From Lysinibacillus antri (GTDB lineage: Bacteria > Bacillota > Bacilli > Bacillales_A > Planococcaceae): a stretch of DNA of 64,000 nt. The notes under the pieces are model-generated. The model saw only the letters and a program-made list of their open reading frames with translations. It ran no database searches and was not told the DNA's origin. Positions 25,949 to 33,592 of the stretch are shown piece by piece. The DNA is taken from positions 1 to 64,000 of the forward strand of contig NZ_RYYR01000011.1 in NCBI RefSeq assembly GCF_003977595.1. Direction: 5' to 3'. The position numbers were made by a program, and so were the translations under genes. Numbering within the stretch: position 1 is the first letter of the stretch; each line of letters opens with the position of its first letter.

Positions 25949-26098
25949 TTATTTATCTGTTTGATTTTGCTTGTTTTTCAAATACTCCGCACGTATTTTT
26001 TCAAGTTGCTGCTTTTTATCCAATTTGGCAGGCTTGTTTTTCTCATGATACTTTGTTACAGCTACCTTACCTTTAGTATCCAATTGATATTTCCCCAC
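25949..26098 (-). CDS. Small basic hypothetical protein (49 residues)
   Basis: Read directly from the minus strand: GTG at 26098, six bases after AGGTG, encodes VGKYQLDTKGKVAVTKYHEK, then NKPAKLDKKQQLEKIRAEYL and KNKQNQTDK. The composition is coding-like and the ribosome site well placed, so I consider it a real gene below usual length cut-offs. It is very Lys-rich with a C-terminal helix. Family not named; similar short Lys-rich proteins occur in Bacillaceae. Confidence 0.6.
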   Translation of the reverse strand: MGKYQLDTKGKVAVTKYHEKNKPAKLDKKQQLEKIRAEYLKNKQNQTDK

Positions 26099-26235
26099 TT
26101 TGTTCACCTACTTTTCATGTCTTTAAAGAAAATCTAATCAACAAATATAATATACCTTATTTTACTGAAGTAAACCTTATTATGTACTGCTAACCTTGCA
26201 TATATCAATAAATACATTAAAAACTTAGTAAAATA

Positions 26236-26500
26236 ATTGGACAATCAGGATTTTAATGATGATCATTTCTTGGTTCTTCTGGCCTTCTCCTGCAGTAGCG
26301 TTACTTGGGGCGGTGTTGTTACCGGTGGCGATTCGGGCGGGTTTGCCGGCACTGGGAGTTCCGAATGCCATTAAAAGAACCTTTTATTCTTCTATATTTT
26401 TATACATAATGCTTAAAAAAGTAAAAACCAAGAATGTTTATTTTACAGCATTCTTGGTTTTCATTTAGCGGGGAATTTGACTTCTAATCTTCAATAATCG
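26236..26500 (+). pseudogene. Truncated transporter copy 3 with shared tail
   Basis: Begins abruptly in the segment equivalent to WTIGILMMVISWFFWPSPAV of the intact gene, leaves homology after GCACTGGGAGTT at about 26362, and continues with the shared tail (GCCATTAAAAGAACCTTTTA; hairpin ACCAAGAATG...CATTCTTGGT at about 26427-26459; CTAATCTTCAATAATCG). It lacks the leader and the first 120 codons. Confidence 0.85.
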
Positions 26501-26564
26501 ATTGTTGAAAGCAGGTCGAACGAATCGTTAATCGGGAACCTTAATGCAACAAATTACACCTTAT

Positions 26565-28658
26565 CTATTCTTCTTTCTTTTTCTCTTTCTTCTCTTCTTT
26601 TTCTTTCTTCCGTTCTTCTTTTTTCTTTTCTTCTTTCCTATTCTCTCTTTCTTTCTTTTCCTCTTCTTTCTTTTCTTTTTTTGTTTCCTTCCTTTCCTCC
26701 TCTATTTTCCGCCGTTTTTCCTCTTCCTTTCGCTGTTCTTTAAGCTGTTTTCCTAGCAATGGTAAATCAAATTCTTTTTGGGAGAATTCTGTTTTAGATT
26801 GGGAGAAAATTTCTTTAAATATATTTGTGACAGTAGAGTTGTTTGGTTCCAATATATAATGATTTTCATCCGTTACATCATATCCCATCCAAACTGCCCC
26901 AACGATTTGCGGAGTATATCCGACAAACCAATGATCTTTTGCTCCTCCTGTATTTTTAAAAGGAAGTTGTGTTGTACCTGTTTTACCAGCTACTTCCCAG
27001 CCCTCCACTTGAGCATTCATACCTGTACCTTCTTCAACAACGCCTTTAAGCATATAGGTCATTTTCTGAGCAACTAAGGGATCCGTGACTCTTGTAGTGT
27101 TATTATGCCATTGTGCAATAACCTTGCCATCTGCATCTTCAATCTTTTGAATGGAGTGCGCTTCCACCATTTCGCCATTATTCGGAAATGTGGAGAATGC
27201 TTGGGCCATCAACAAAGGCGATACCCCTTCGTTCAAGCCACCAAGTGCTAAACCTAAATGATAATCCTCTTCCTTTAATTGAATGCCGAAACGCTCCACA
27301 GCATTCGTACCGTATTTCAATCCCATCCTTTGCAACAACCATACTGGCGGGACGTTATAGGAATGTATCAAGGCATCATACATTGTAACTTCCCCACGGA
27401 ATTGCTTGTCATAGTTCATTGGTTGATATCCGTCAATATTAATAGGTGAATCTTGTAACCTATCATAAATTTCGTACCCTTGCTCTAGAGCAGGAGTATA
27501 TACTGCCAATGGTTTCATTGTAGATGCAGGTTGTCGCTTCAATTGAGTGGCACGATTAAAACCTCTATAAGTATGCTCCCCTCTTCCTCCTACTAGTGCG
27601 CTAATTCCACCGGTTGAAGGATCGATAAAAATTGCACCACTTTGAATCAGCTGGTCAGGTTGCCCTTCAGGAAACATCTCGTCATCCCTATACACCTGCT
27701 CAACTGCGTTTTGTATTGTAGGGTTTAATTCCGTATAAATATGAAGCCCACCCGAAAGGACCTCATTTTCTGTTAGATTATATTTTTTTATAGCTTCCTC
27801 AATAATATGATCTACATAATAAGGATATTTGCCTTTATAATCATCAGTCTTCTTGCCTTCCAAGACCATTGACTGTTCTTTTGCCTTTTCCACATCATTT
27901 TGGCTAATGTAGCCTTCCTTTTCCATTAATGATAAGACAAGATCTCTCCGTTCAACGGATTTATCCATATCTTTAAATGGAGACAAAATGGATGGCGCCT
28001 TAATCAACCCTGCAAGCATAGCCGACTCACCTAGCGTTAATTCGTTAACATCCTTACCAAAATACGTTTGGGACGCACGTTGGATGCCCCAAGCACCTTC
28101 ACCAAAATAAATCTGATTTAAGTACCGTTCCATAATTTCATCTTTAGAGTAGGTTTGTTCAATTTTTTTCGTCAAAATAAGTTCCTTAAACTTCCTTGTA
28201 TACGTACGTTCCTGTGTTAAAAAGACATTTTTGGCCAACTGCTGTGTAATTGTGCTTCCCCCCGCCACAATTTCGCCACTCATCATATTTTGAGTTAACG
28301 CTCGAACAATGCCAATAAAATTTATTCCCTCATGCTTGTAAAATCTCTGGTCTTCTGTTGCAATTACAGCATGTATAAGGTTCTTTGGAATCTTTTTTAT
28401 GCTAACTCCTTCAATATTAGAAGCTTCAATCTTGCTAGCTACATCGCCATTTTGATCATAAATAATCGTTGGCTGTGGAATGGGTTCTTCTATTTTACTG
28501 ACATCACTTGTCCAAATTAAAATATTAAAGATAAGCAAGCAGCATAAAACCAATACTAAACCCGCTATTAAAATTTTCGCCATCATTTTTTTATTTTTAA
28601 ACTTACGCCATATCCGCCCGGTTAATTTTCTGTGCTGCCTATTTTCCATTCTTTTCAT
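26565..28658 (-). CDS. Class A penicillin-binding protein with Lys/Glu-rich tail
   Basis: A bifunctional transglycosylase/transpeptidase of 697 residues that polymerises and cross-links peptidoglycan on the outer face of the membrane. After a basic cytoplasmic segment and one membrane helix (residues 29-49) come the GT51 motifs ATEDQRFYKHEG (catalytic Glu about 102) and GGSTITQQLAKN (133-144). The transpeptidase has SxxK (PASTMK, Ser 379), SYN (433-435) and KTG (559-561). The last 57 or so residues are almost only Lys, Glu and Arg and may bind anionic wall polymers or disturb secretion. ATG at 28658 follows AAGGTGG. Closest in layout to PBP2A/PBP2C-type (PbpA/PbpF group) enzymes. Stands alone. 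Confidence 0.9.
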   Translation of the reverse strand: MKRMENRQHRKLTGRIWRKFKNKKMMAKILIAGLVLVLCCLLIFNILIWTSDVSKIEEPIPQPTIIYDQNGDVASKIEASNIEGVSIKKIPKNLIHAVIATEDQRFYKHEGINFIGIVRALTQNMMSGEIVAGGSTITQQLAKNVFLTQERTYTRKFKELILTKKIEQTYSKDEIMERYLNQIYFGEGAWGIQRASQTYFGKDVNELTLGESAMLAGLIKAPSILSPFKDMDKSVERRDLVLSLMEKEGYISQNDVEKAKEQSMVLEGKKTDDYKGKYPYYVDHIIEEAIKKYNLTENEVLSGGLHIYTELNPTIQNAVEQVYRDDEMFPEGQPDQLIQSGAIFIDPSTGGISALVGGRGEHTYRGFNRATQLKRQPASTMKPLAVYTPALEQGYEIYDRLQDSPINIDGYQPMNYDKQFRGEVTMYDALIHSYNVPPVWLLQRMGLKYGTNAVERFGIQLKEEDYHLGLALGGLNEGVSPLLMAQAFSTFPNNGEMVEAHSIQKIEDADGKVIAQWHNNTTRVTDPLVAQKMTYMLKGVVEEGTGMNAQVEGWEVAGKTGTTQLPFKNTGGAKDHWFVGYTPQIVGAVWMGYDVTDENHYILEPNNSTVTNIFKEIFSQSKTEFSQKEFDLPLLGKQLKEQRKEEEKRRKIEEERKETKKEKKEEEKKERENRKEEKKKEERKKEKEEKKEKKKEE

Positions 28659-28883
28659 GTTTTATTCCACCTTCTAGTCTAACGATGTCTAACATTCGCT
28701 GCTGCATAAGGGTTATTGTTAGATATGGAACATTTATAGTCAATAGGGATTTTGTAATCTACTACTTTGTACCCCTCTAGAATGTTGTTCAGCAAAGATT
28801 ATCGTAATGCTGACTACATTGTAGTTAATATAATCAGGATTATAAACCATATTCCTTAAAAATCAGAAGCTAGCAAACTAATT
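28659..28883. other. Promoter region of the PBP gene
   Basis: Gene-free 225 bases between the PBP start and the end of the NicO gene. AT-rich; CGATGTCTAACATT and TTGTTAGATATGG form a weak inverted pair at about 28681-28727. No certain promoter. Confidence 0.35.
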
Positions 28884-29594
28884 CTATTGTATCCAAAGTT
28901 TAAATAAACCCTCTGTTACTCCTAAGTTGTACATGTAATAAAATCCAAATACTGTACTAATTACTCCAATAATTTGGGTAAGTATTTTATTCAAACTCAG
29001 CTTTTTGGCACTAAAAACAAATGGGATTCCAATAATCGTAGTAAAGAAAAGCATACCGATGACCGTCCCAGCACCGAATATAAGGATATAAATAGCTCCT
29101 TCCCAAGCGCTATTTGCTGTACTCATAGTTAATAGAACCATAGCACCACTTCCTGCTAGACCGTGAACTAAGCCAATCAACATGGATTTAAAATATGAAA
29201 CGTTTTTAAGTTGGTGATTATGCTTATGTTGACCTTCATATTCGTGAGCTTGCTTATGTTCTTCCCCATCATGTTTATGCTGATGTAAATGGATATTTTT
29301 TAGAGAAAGGATAGTTGTAATACCAAGATAAACAAGCATTATTCCTACTAAAAATTCTAAGGACATAGCCCATTTTTCTGGTATTTCACCTTTCATAAAA
29401 ATAAGAATAAGACAGACAATTAATAATGTTGCAGTATGACCAATGCCCCAAAATACTCCAGATAATGAGGAACGCCATAACTTTTTACTTTGACTAGCAA
29501 TAGTAGATACAGCAATTACATGGTCTGGCTCAATTGCATGTTTGATTCCAAGAACAAATCCTAAAGCTAGAATAGATAGAAAACTTATCTCCAT
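28884..29594 (-). CDS. NicO/HoxN-like nickel or cobalt transporter with His-rich loop
   Basis: A 236-residue membrane protein with six or so hydrophobic segments. The N-terminal LGIKHAIEPDHVIAVSTIAS carries the H(A)xxxDHxxA metal-binding signature of the NiCoT/UreH/NicO group, and GLVHGLAGSGAMVLLTM provides the second conserved block. Between them is a cytoplasmic or periplasmic loop rich in His (HLHQHKHDGEEHKQAHEYEG then QHKHNHQ) expected to bind Ni or Co. ATG at 29594 follows GAGGGAGG. Relatives import nickel for urease or hydrogenase, or export metals. Neither enzyme is nearby, so direction of transport is open. Confidence 0.82.
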   Translation of the reverse strand: MEISFLSILALGFVLGIKHAIEPDHVIAVSTIASQSKKLWRSSLSGVFWGIGHTATLLIVCLILIFMKGEIPEKWAMSLEFLVGIMLVYLGITTILSLKNIHLHQHKHDGEEHKQAHEYEGQHKHNHQLKNVSYFKSMLIGLVHGLAGSGAMVLLTMSTANSAWEGAIYILIFGAGTVIGMLFFTTIIGIPFVFSAKKLSLNKILTQIIGVISTVFGFYYMYNLGVTEGLFKLWIQ

Positions 29595-29689
29595 TAATAT
29601 ACCTCCCTCATGTAATCTGAAAACTCTTAAAAAATATTACCCACAACTATAATATTCAATTTTATATATATTCTTCCTTTATTAAATTA

Positions 29690-29765
29690 CCCTTTAATCG
29701 AATATTACTGCGAAGGTTTTAAGAGTAAAACAAACCCTGCTTATTACATGACTTTTTCCAACTTT
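29690..29765. repeat. Orphan 3' flank of the duplicated hypothetical gene
   Basis: CCCTTTAATCGAATATTACT, then GCGAAGGTTTTAAGAGTAAA, then ACAAACCCTGCTTATTACAT and GACTTTTTCC. The same block follows the genes ending at 14606 and 22130, but here no gene is attached. Confidence 0.65.
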
Positions 29766-29844
29766 TGAAAACGGTATTTTTAAAGAAATGGCATCTCCTT
29801 TTGAGTTATTTTCTCTGCTGCATTGTTTCGTAGTTTTTTTACTT

Positions 29845-30590
29845 AAATATTTCCTCTCAACTTATTAAAACGAGAATCCTTACCTGCTAAAATGTTTATA
29901 CAAACCTCCACCAAATAAAAAATATATCCACTCACTTTCCTAAGCACACACCTATTAGACTAATGCCTCATATTCTAAGCGTAAAAGAAATGAGGGAGAA
30001 CATGGGTGCTTTAGGTGTGGATTTGTCGGCGCTGCATTGGATTTATGTCGTGTTCATTGTACTGATTATTGGGTTTATGGTGAAGCGTCGGGATACAACA
30101 TTAATCTGTATTATCGGGATTTTTATGTTGGCGATTGTAGCAACAGGCGATCTAACGGCTTCCATAAGTGGCGTCTTTAATAGCTTTATATATGCTATCA
30201 CCGAATTGTTGTCGACGATATTAATTATTTCGATAATCGTGGCGATGAGTCGAATCTTAATGAAAACCGGAATCAACGAAGTAATGGTTTCACCGTTTAC
30301 GAAAATCATTAAAAACCCTACTCTTGCTTATTGGACGATTGGTATTTTAATGATGGTCATCTCTTGATTCTTCTGGCCTTCTCCTGCAGTGGCGTTACTT
30401 GGGGCGGTGTTGTTGCCGGTTGCAATTCGCGCGGGTTTGCCGGCTCTTGGAGTTCCGAACGCCAATAAAAGAACCTTTTATAAAACATCATTTAATTTTT
30501 TGATTTAAATTTACATATAATAGAAATTAAAAACCAAGAATGTTAATTAAATAGCATTCTTGGTTTCCTATTTCAGAAATAACTTACTAG
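29845..30590 (+). pseudogene. Truncated transporter copy 4 with leader, nonsense codon and variant tail
   Basis: Has the conserved leader (TTAAAA, 17 bases, TAAAAT at about 29868-29896; CCTAAGCACACACCTATTAG), ATG at 29963 or 30002, and 135 codons nearly identical to the intact gene. TGG in VISWFFWP has become TGA (30365-30367). Homology continues past the stop to CTTGGAGTT at about 30451 and then leaves at the same base as in the other copies, into GCCAATAAAAGAACCTTTTA. The rest of the tail is longer and diverged, and ends in the hairpin ACCAAGAATG...CATTCTTGGT at about 30532-30566, which also serves as terminator for the DUF3800 gene. Confidence 0.87.
30529..30566. terminator. Hairpin at the end of truncated copy 4 / DUF3800 gene
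   Basis: AAAACCAAGAATG...CATTCTTGGTTT, a strong stem present at equivalent positions in copies 1 and 3. A-rich before and T-rich after, so it can terminate in both directions. Confidence 0.75.
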
Positions 30591-30594
30591 TTTC

Positions 30595-31560
30595 TTATTT
30601 CTCTAAATAATAACTATTCCTACCTTCACCATCCAATTCATCTATATAACCTAATAACTTTCGTAATTGACGGGGATAGCCCATCTGTTGGCGATAAAAT
30701 TTTGTCGTTTCATTCGGATATATTGCTCTAACCTGTGCAAGTTTCGCCATTTCAGAAACATCGTATTTTGTTTTAGACATAATAAAATTTCCAGTAAACT
30801 GACTAAACTCTATTTGACTAATCCCTTCTTCATTACCTTCCCAACAATATAACATAACTTTTTTATGTAATAACTCTAAATTGTTTTGTTCAATTAATAA
30901 GCGATAAATTAAATCGCATTTTACATCTAACGTAATATTATCTCGATTTTCTTCAAATGCCTTATGTTGCTTTTCTAAAACAAAAACAATGATTCCCATT
31001 AAGTTATCGATCATTTGTAGCAATAGATCTTTTTCTGAAGATGCCTGTTCAACATCCACAACTTTATAAGCTTTTTTACGATATGCGGAATGTGCATTCA
31101 TTTGTTCAATAATTTTCTTTTCCAATTCAATTTTTTCATATTCACTATTTTCATCGATGACAATTTTAATATGTTGTCCTGTAGATAAATCTCTTGTCAG
31201 TCCATAAAATAAACGTTCAGGAATTTTCACATAAAATAATTCACGTAATTCCGCCATCTTAATGTCCATAGCTGTTGTTAGCTTCTCAGCATCGCCTTTA
31301 TTAACAATCATTAAATTTAATTGAATGGGTTGACTTAATACGTAATGCAAGGCTTTAAAATATTTTTCAAAATTCGTATCTTGCGTATATTCAACAAAAT
31401 GCATTTCCGACTTTGACCTTTGTGTTTCATTCAAATTATTTATATATTGACGAATATTATTGGCTACTGTTTCATCCATCCCTAATGCACCGTAATAAGA
31501 ATAGTCAATTCCGGGTTGATCTAGTTTATTTGATTCATCAAAGTAAATAACATAGGACAT
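30595..31560 (-). CDS. DUF3800-domain protein
   Basis: A 321-residue protein assigned to DUF3800, a predicted RNase-H-like nuclease fold. The N terminus YVIYFDESNK gives the DES/N acidic start, IKIVIDENSEYEKIELEKKI the central acidic strand, and SSEKDLLLQMIDNLMGIIVF the C-terminal D...LQ..D/N block. ATG at 31560 follows GAAGGAGG. About 70 bases upstream are two tandem RNA hairpins with a common core (31631-31718). DUF3800 genes occur in accessory DNA and phage-defence contexts, and conserved RNA structures next to DUF3800 genes have been reported, so the gene and RNA probably form a unit. Catalysis untested. Confidence 0.82.
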   Translation of the reverse strand: MSYVIYFDESNKLDQPGIDYSYYGALGMDETVANNIRQYINNLNETQRSKSEMHFVEYTQDTNFEKYFKALHYVLSQPIQLNLMIVNKGDAEKLTTAMDIKMAELRELFYVKIPERLFYGLTRDLSTGQHIKIVIDENSEYEKIELEKKIIEQMNAHSAYRKKAYKVVDVEQASSEKDLLLQMIDNLMGIIVFVLEKQHKAFEENRDNITLDVKCDLIYRLLIEQNNLELLHKKVMLYCWEGNEEGISQIEFSQFTGNFIMSKTKYDVSEMAKLAQVRAIYPNETTKFYRQQMGYPRQLRKLLGYIDELDGEGRNSYYLEK

Positions 31561-31630
31561 CTTTCAACCTCCTTCAACTTTACAAAATAAAACACGTATA
31601 CTATAATAATAACAATCATATTATATATTT

Positions 31631-31718
31631 GAGCATATTCTTTCCCCACTGCGTTAGTAGGGCTGGAATAGCTCTTAAAGCACCTTTTCCCCGCTGCGTT
31701 AGTAGGGCTGAGGTGCTT
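31631..31718 (-). ncRNA. Tandem hairpin RNA upstream of the DUF3800 gene
   Basis: Read on the minus strand, two units follow each other. Each has the core AGCCCTACTAACGCAG(C or T)GGGG AAA. Unit 1 (31718-31678) is closed by AAGCACCT/AGGTGCTT; unit 2 (31674-31631) by GAGCTATTC/GAATATGCTC with one bulged base. Conserved cores with different but still pairing stems point to selected RNA structure. The core's CCC and GGGG could pair further. Orientation and position fit a 5' leader RNA or small RNA antitoxin-like partner. Only two repeats, so not a CRISPR array. Confidence 0.72.
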
Positions 31719-31799
31719 ATTATTTTCTTTAAGTAAAATATACCATAAAAATTTATATGTAATAGCTATTCTCATAGATAAAAAATCCCTCTCAACCTA

Positions 31800-31828
31800 T
31801 TAAAACAAAAATCCCCACCTGCTATACT
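31800..31828 (+). promoter_or_regulatory. Promoter in the conserved transporter leader
   Basis: TTAAAA, 17 bases, TATACT. The same pair at the same spacing is present ahead of truncated copies 2 (TATAAT) and 4 (TAAAAT). Confidence 0.65.
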
Positions 31829-31936
31829 ATTTACACAATCATCCACCAAGTAAAAAATGTATCCAATCACTTTCCTAAGCACACACCCATTGGACGTATG
31901 CCTCATATTCTAAGCGTAAAAGAAATGAGGGAGAAC

Positions 31937-33337
31937 ATGGGTGCTTTAGGTGTGGATTTGTCGGCGCTGCATTGGATTTATGTTGTATTCATTGTGTTGA
32001 TTATTGGGTTTATGGTGAAACGCCGAGATACGACATTAATCTGTATCATTGGGATTTTTATGTTGGCGATTGTGGCAACTAGGGATTTGACGGCTTCCAT
32101 TAGTGGAGTCTTTAATAGCTTTATCTATGCCATCACCGAATTGTTGTCGACGATTTTAATTATTTCCATCATTGTAGCGATGAGTCGGGTGCTATTGAAA
32201 ACCGGGATCAATGAAGTGATGGTTTCGCCGTTTACGAAGATCATTAAAAACCCTCCCCTTGCTTACTGGACGATTGGGATTTTAATGATGGTCATTTCTT
32301 GGTTCTTCTGGCCTTCTCCTGCTGTTGCGTTACTTGGGGCGGTGTTGTTACCGGTTGCTATTCGCGCGGGTTTGCCGGCTCTTGGAGTTGCCATGGCGAT
32401 GAACTTATTTGGTCATGGGATTGCATTATCCGGTGACTTTGTGATTCAAGGTGCTCCGAAATTGACGGCAGATGCTGCAGGGCTTCCAGTGAGTGACGTT
32501 ATATCAGCAAGTATACCTCTTGTCATTGTCATGGGTGTGGTGACGACGATTGTTGCCTTTTATTTTTTACGCCGTGATATGAAACGTGGCAACATGGAGA
32601 TGGTTGGTTCCTTTGGAGAGAAAGTTGTAGATGAAGTCAATGAAAAATTGCTCACTCTGGGACAACGAAAGTTTTTTGCATTATTAATCCCACTTGCCTT
32701 CATTGTTGACGTTGTGGCCATGTCTGTATTTAATTTAACGGGTGGCGATGCAACGGCCCTTGTTGGAGGTACGACTGTATTTATTCTACTATTATTAGCC
32801 TTATTTGCGCATAAAAATGATGGTCTTGAAAAAACAACGAGTTATTTAATTGAAGGGTTCCAATTTGGTTTTAAAGTGTTTGGTCCCGTTATTCCGATTG
32901 CTGCCTTCTTCTATTTAGGTGACTCTGGATTTGGTAAAATTATTGGTGAATACTTGCCAGCCGCGTCACAAGGAATTGTGAATGACTTAGGGGTTGCGTT
33001 AGCGGCGATTGTACCATTAACAGCCGAAGTTGCAGCAGTAACATTAACGGCAGTCGGAACTATTACGGGATTAGATGGTTCAGGTTTCTCTGGTATTACA
33101 CTAGCCGGATCAATTGCCAACTTATTTGGAACAGCTTTAGGAGAAGGTACCGCAACGTTAACAGCACTTGGGCAAATTGCGGCAATCTGGGTTGGTGGCG
33201 GGACTTTAGTTCCTTGGGCGTTAATCCCAGCAGCAGCGATTTGTAATGTCAGTCCATTCGAATTAGCTCGCAGAAACTTTTTACCGGTAGTTATTGGTCT
33301 TGTTGTGACGACGATCGTGGCAATGTTTATTTTATAA
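31937..33337 (+). CDS. Intact polytopic transporter of the ion-transporter type (parent of truncated copies)
   Basis: A 466-residue integral membrane protein with about twelve hydrophobic segments. The chosen ATG at 31937 (MGALGVDLSALHWIYVVFIV) has GAGGGAG upstream; ATG at 31898 would add 13 residues. Two-fold internal architecture, glycine-rich re-entrant-like stretches (FGTALGEGTATLTALGQIAA, WVGGGTLVPWALIPAAA) and a conserved WFFWPSPAVALLGAVLLPVA block resemble GntP/CitM-type ion transporters, but I cannot name a substrate. Its leader and first 160 codons, or part of them, occur four more times upstream in this window, always without the second part. It ends in a terminator at 33350-33383. 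Confidence 0.8.
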   Translation: MGALGVDLSALHWIYVVFIVLIIGFMVKRRDTTLICIIGIFMLAIVATRDLTASISGVFNSFIYAITELLSTILIISIIVAMSRVLLKTGINEVMVSPFTKIIKNPPLAYWTIGILMMVISWFFWPSPAVALLGAVLLPVAIRAGLPALGVAMAMNLFGHGIALSGDFVIQGAPKLTADAAGLPVSDVISASIPLVIVMGVVTTIVAFYFLRRDMKRGNMEMVGSFGEKVVDEVNEKLLTLGQRKFFALLIPLAFIVDVVAMSVFNLTGGDATALVGGTTVFILLLLALFAHKNDGLEKTTSYLIEGFQFGFKVFGPVIPIAAFFYLGDSGFGKIIGEYLPAASQGIVNDLGVALAAIVPLTAEVAAVTLTAVGTITGLDGSGFSGITLAGSIANLFGTALGEGTATLTALGQIAAIWVGGGTLVPWALIPAAAICNVSPFELARRNFLPVVIGLVVTTIVAMFIL

Positions 33338-33349
33338 AAATTAGCTTAT

Positions 33350-33383
33350 AGGTCTATGCAGGAAGTTAAGATTTCTGTATAGA
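33350..33383 (+). terminator. Rho-independent terminator of the transporter
   Basis: GTCTATGCAGGAA...TTTCTGTATAGAC followed by TCTTCTTTTTTG, twelve bases after the stop. Confidence 0.75.
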
Positions 33384-33592
33384 CTCTTCTTTTTTGAATT
33401 AAAGCCGAATTTCTAATATCGATTTAAATTTGGCTAATATTCTTCCACGCTTGGCTATTATCTTATTCATTTTGTCTAAAAATTAGCGAGTTTTGGCTAA
33501 AATTTGGTCAGAGAGTTTCTTTAACTAGCAAATTTCCCACTGGTCAAAATTAAAAAATGCTCAAGGAAGTTTTCTCCTCAAGCATTTCATCA
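33384..33592. repeat. Gene-free stretch with TTTGGCTAA words and a terminator
   Basis: Three imperfect direct repeats (AATTTGGCTAATATT, GCTTGGCTATTAT, TTTTGGCTAAAATTT) lie between 33424 and 33508. A bidirectional hairpin AAATGCTCAAGGA...TCCTCAAGCATTT at 33554-33589 ends the minus-strand metallo-hydrolase gene. Confidence 0.55.

Noticed and set aside
26544-26756. Plus-strand frame of 70 codons made almost only of Phe and Leu
   Set aside because: It is the reverse of the Lys/Glu-rich tail of the PBP gene; it has no ribosome site and no credible protein.
31631-31718. Possible mini CRISPR array
   Set aside because: Only two repeats, no spacer-like unique segments of constant length, stems differ between units, and no cas genes in the window.
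31521-31775. Open frame covering the tandem hairpins upstream of the DUF3800 gene
   Set aside because: It has no good start and its repeated peptide follows from the RNA repeats; the hairpin reading explains the sequence better.
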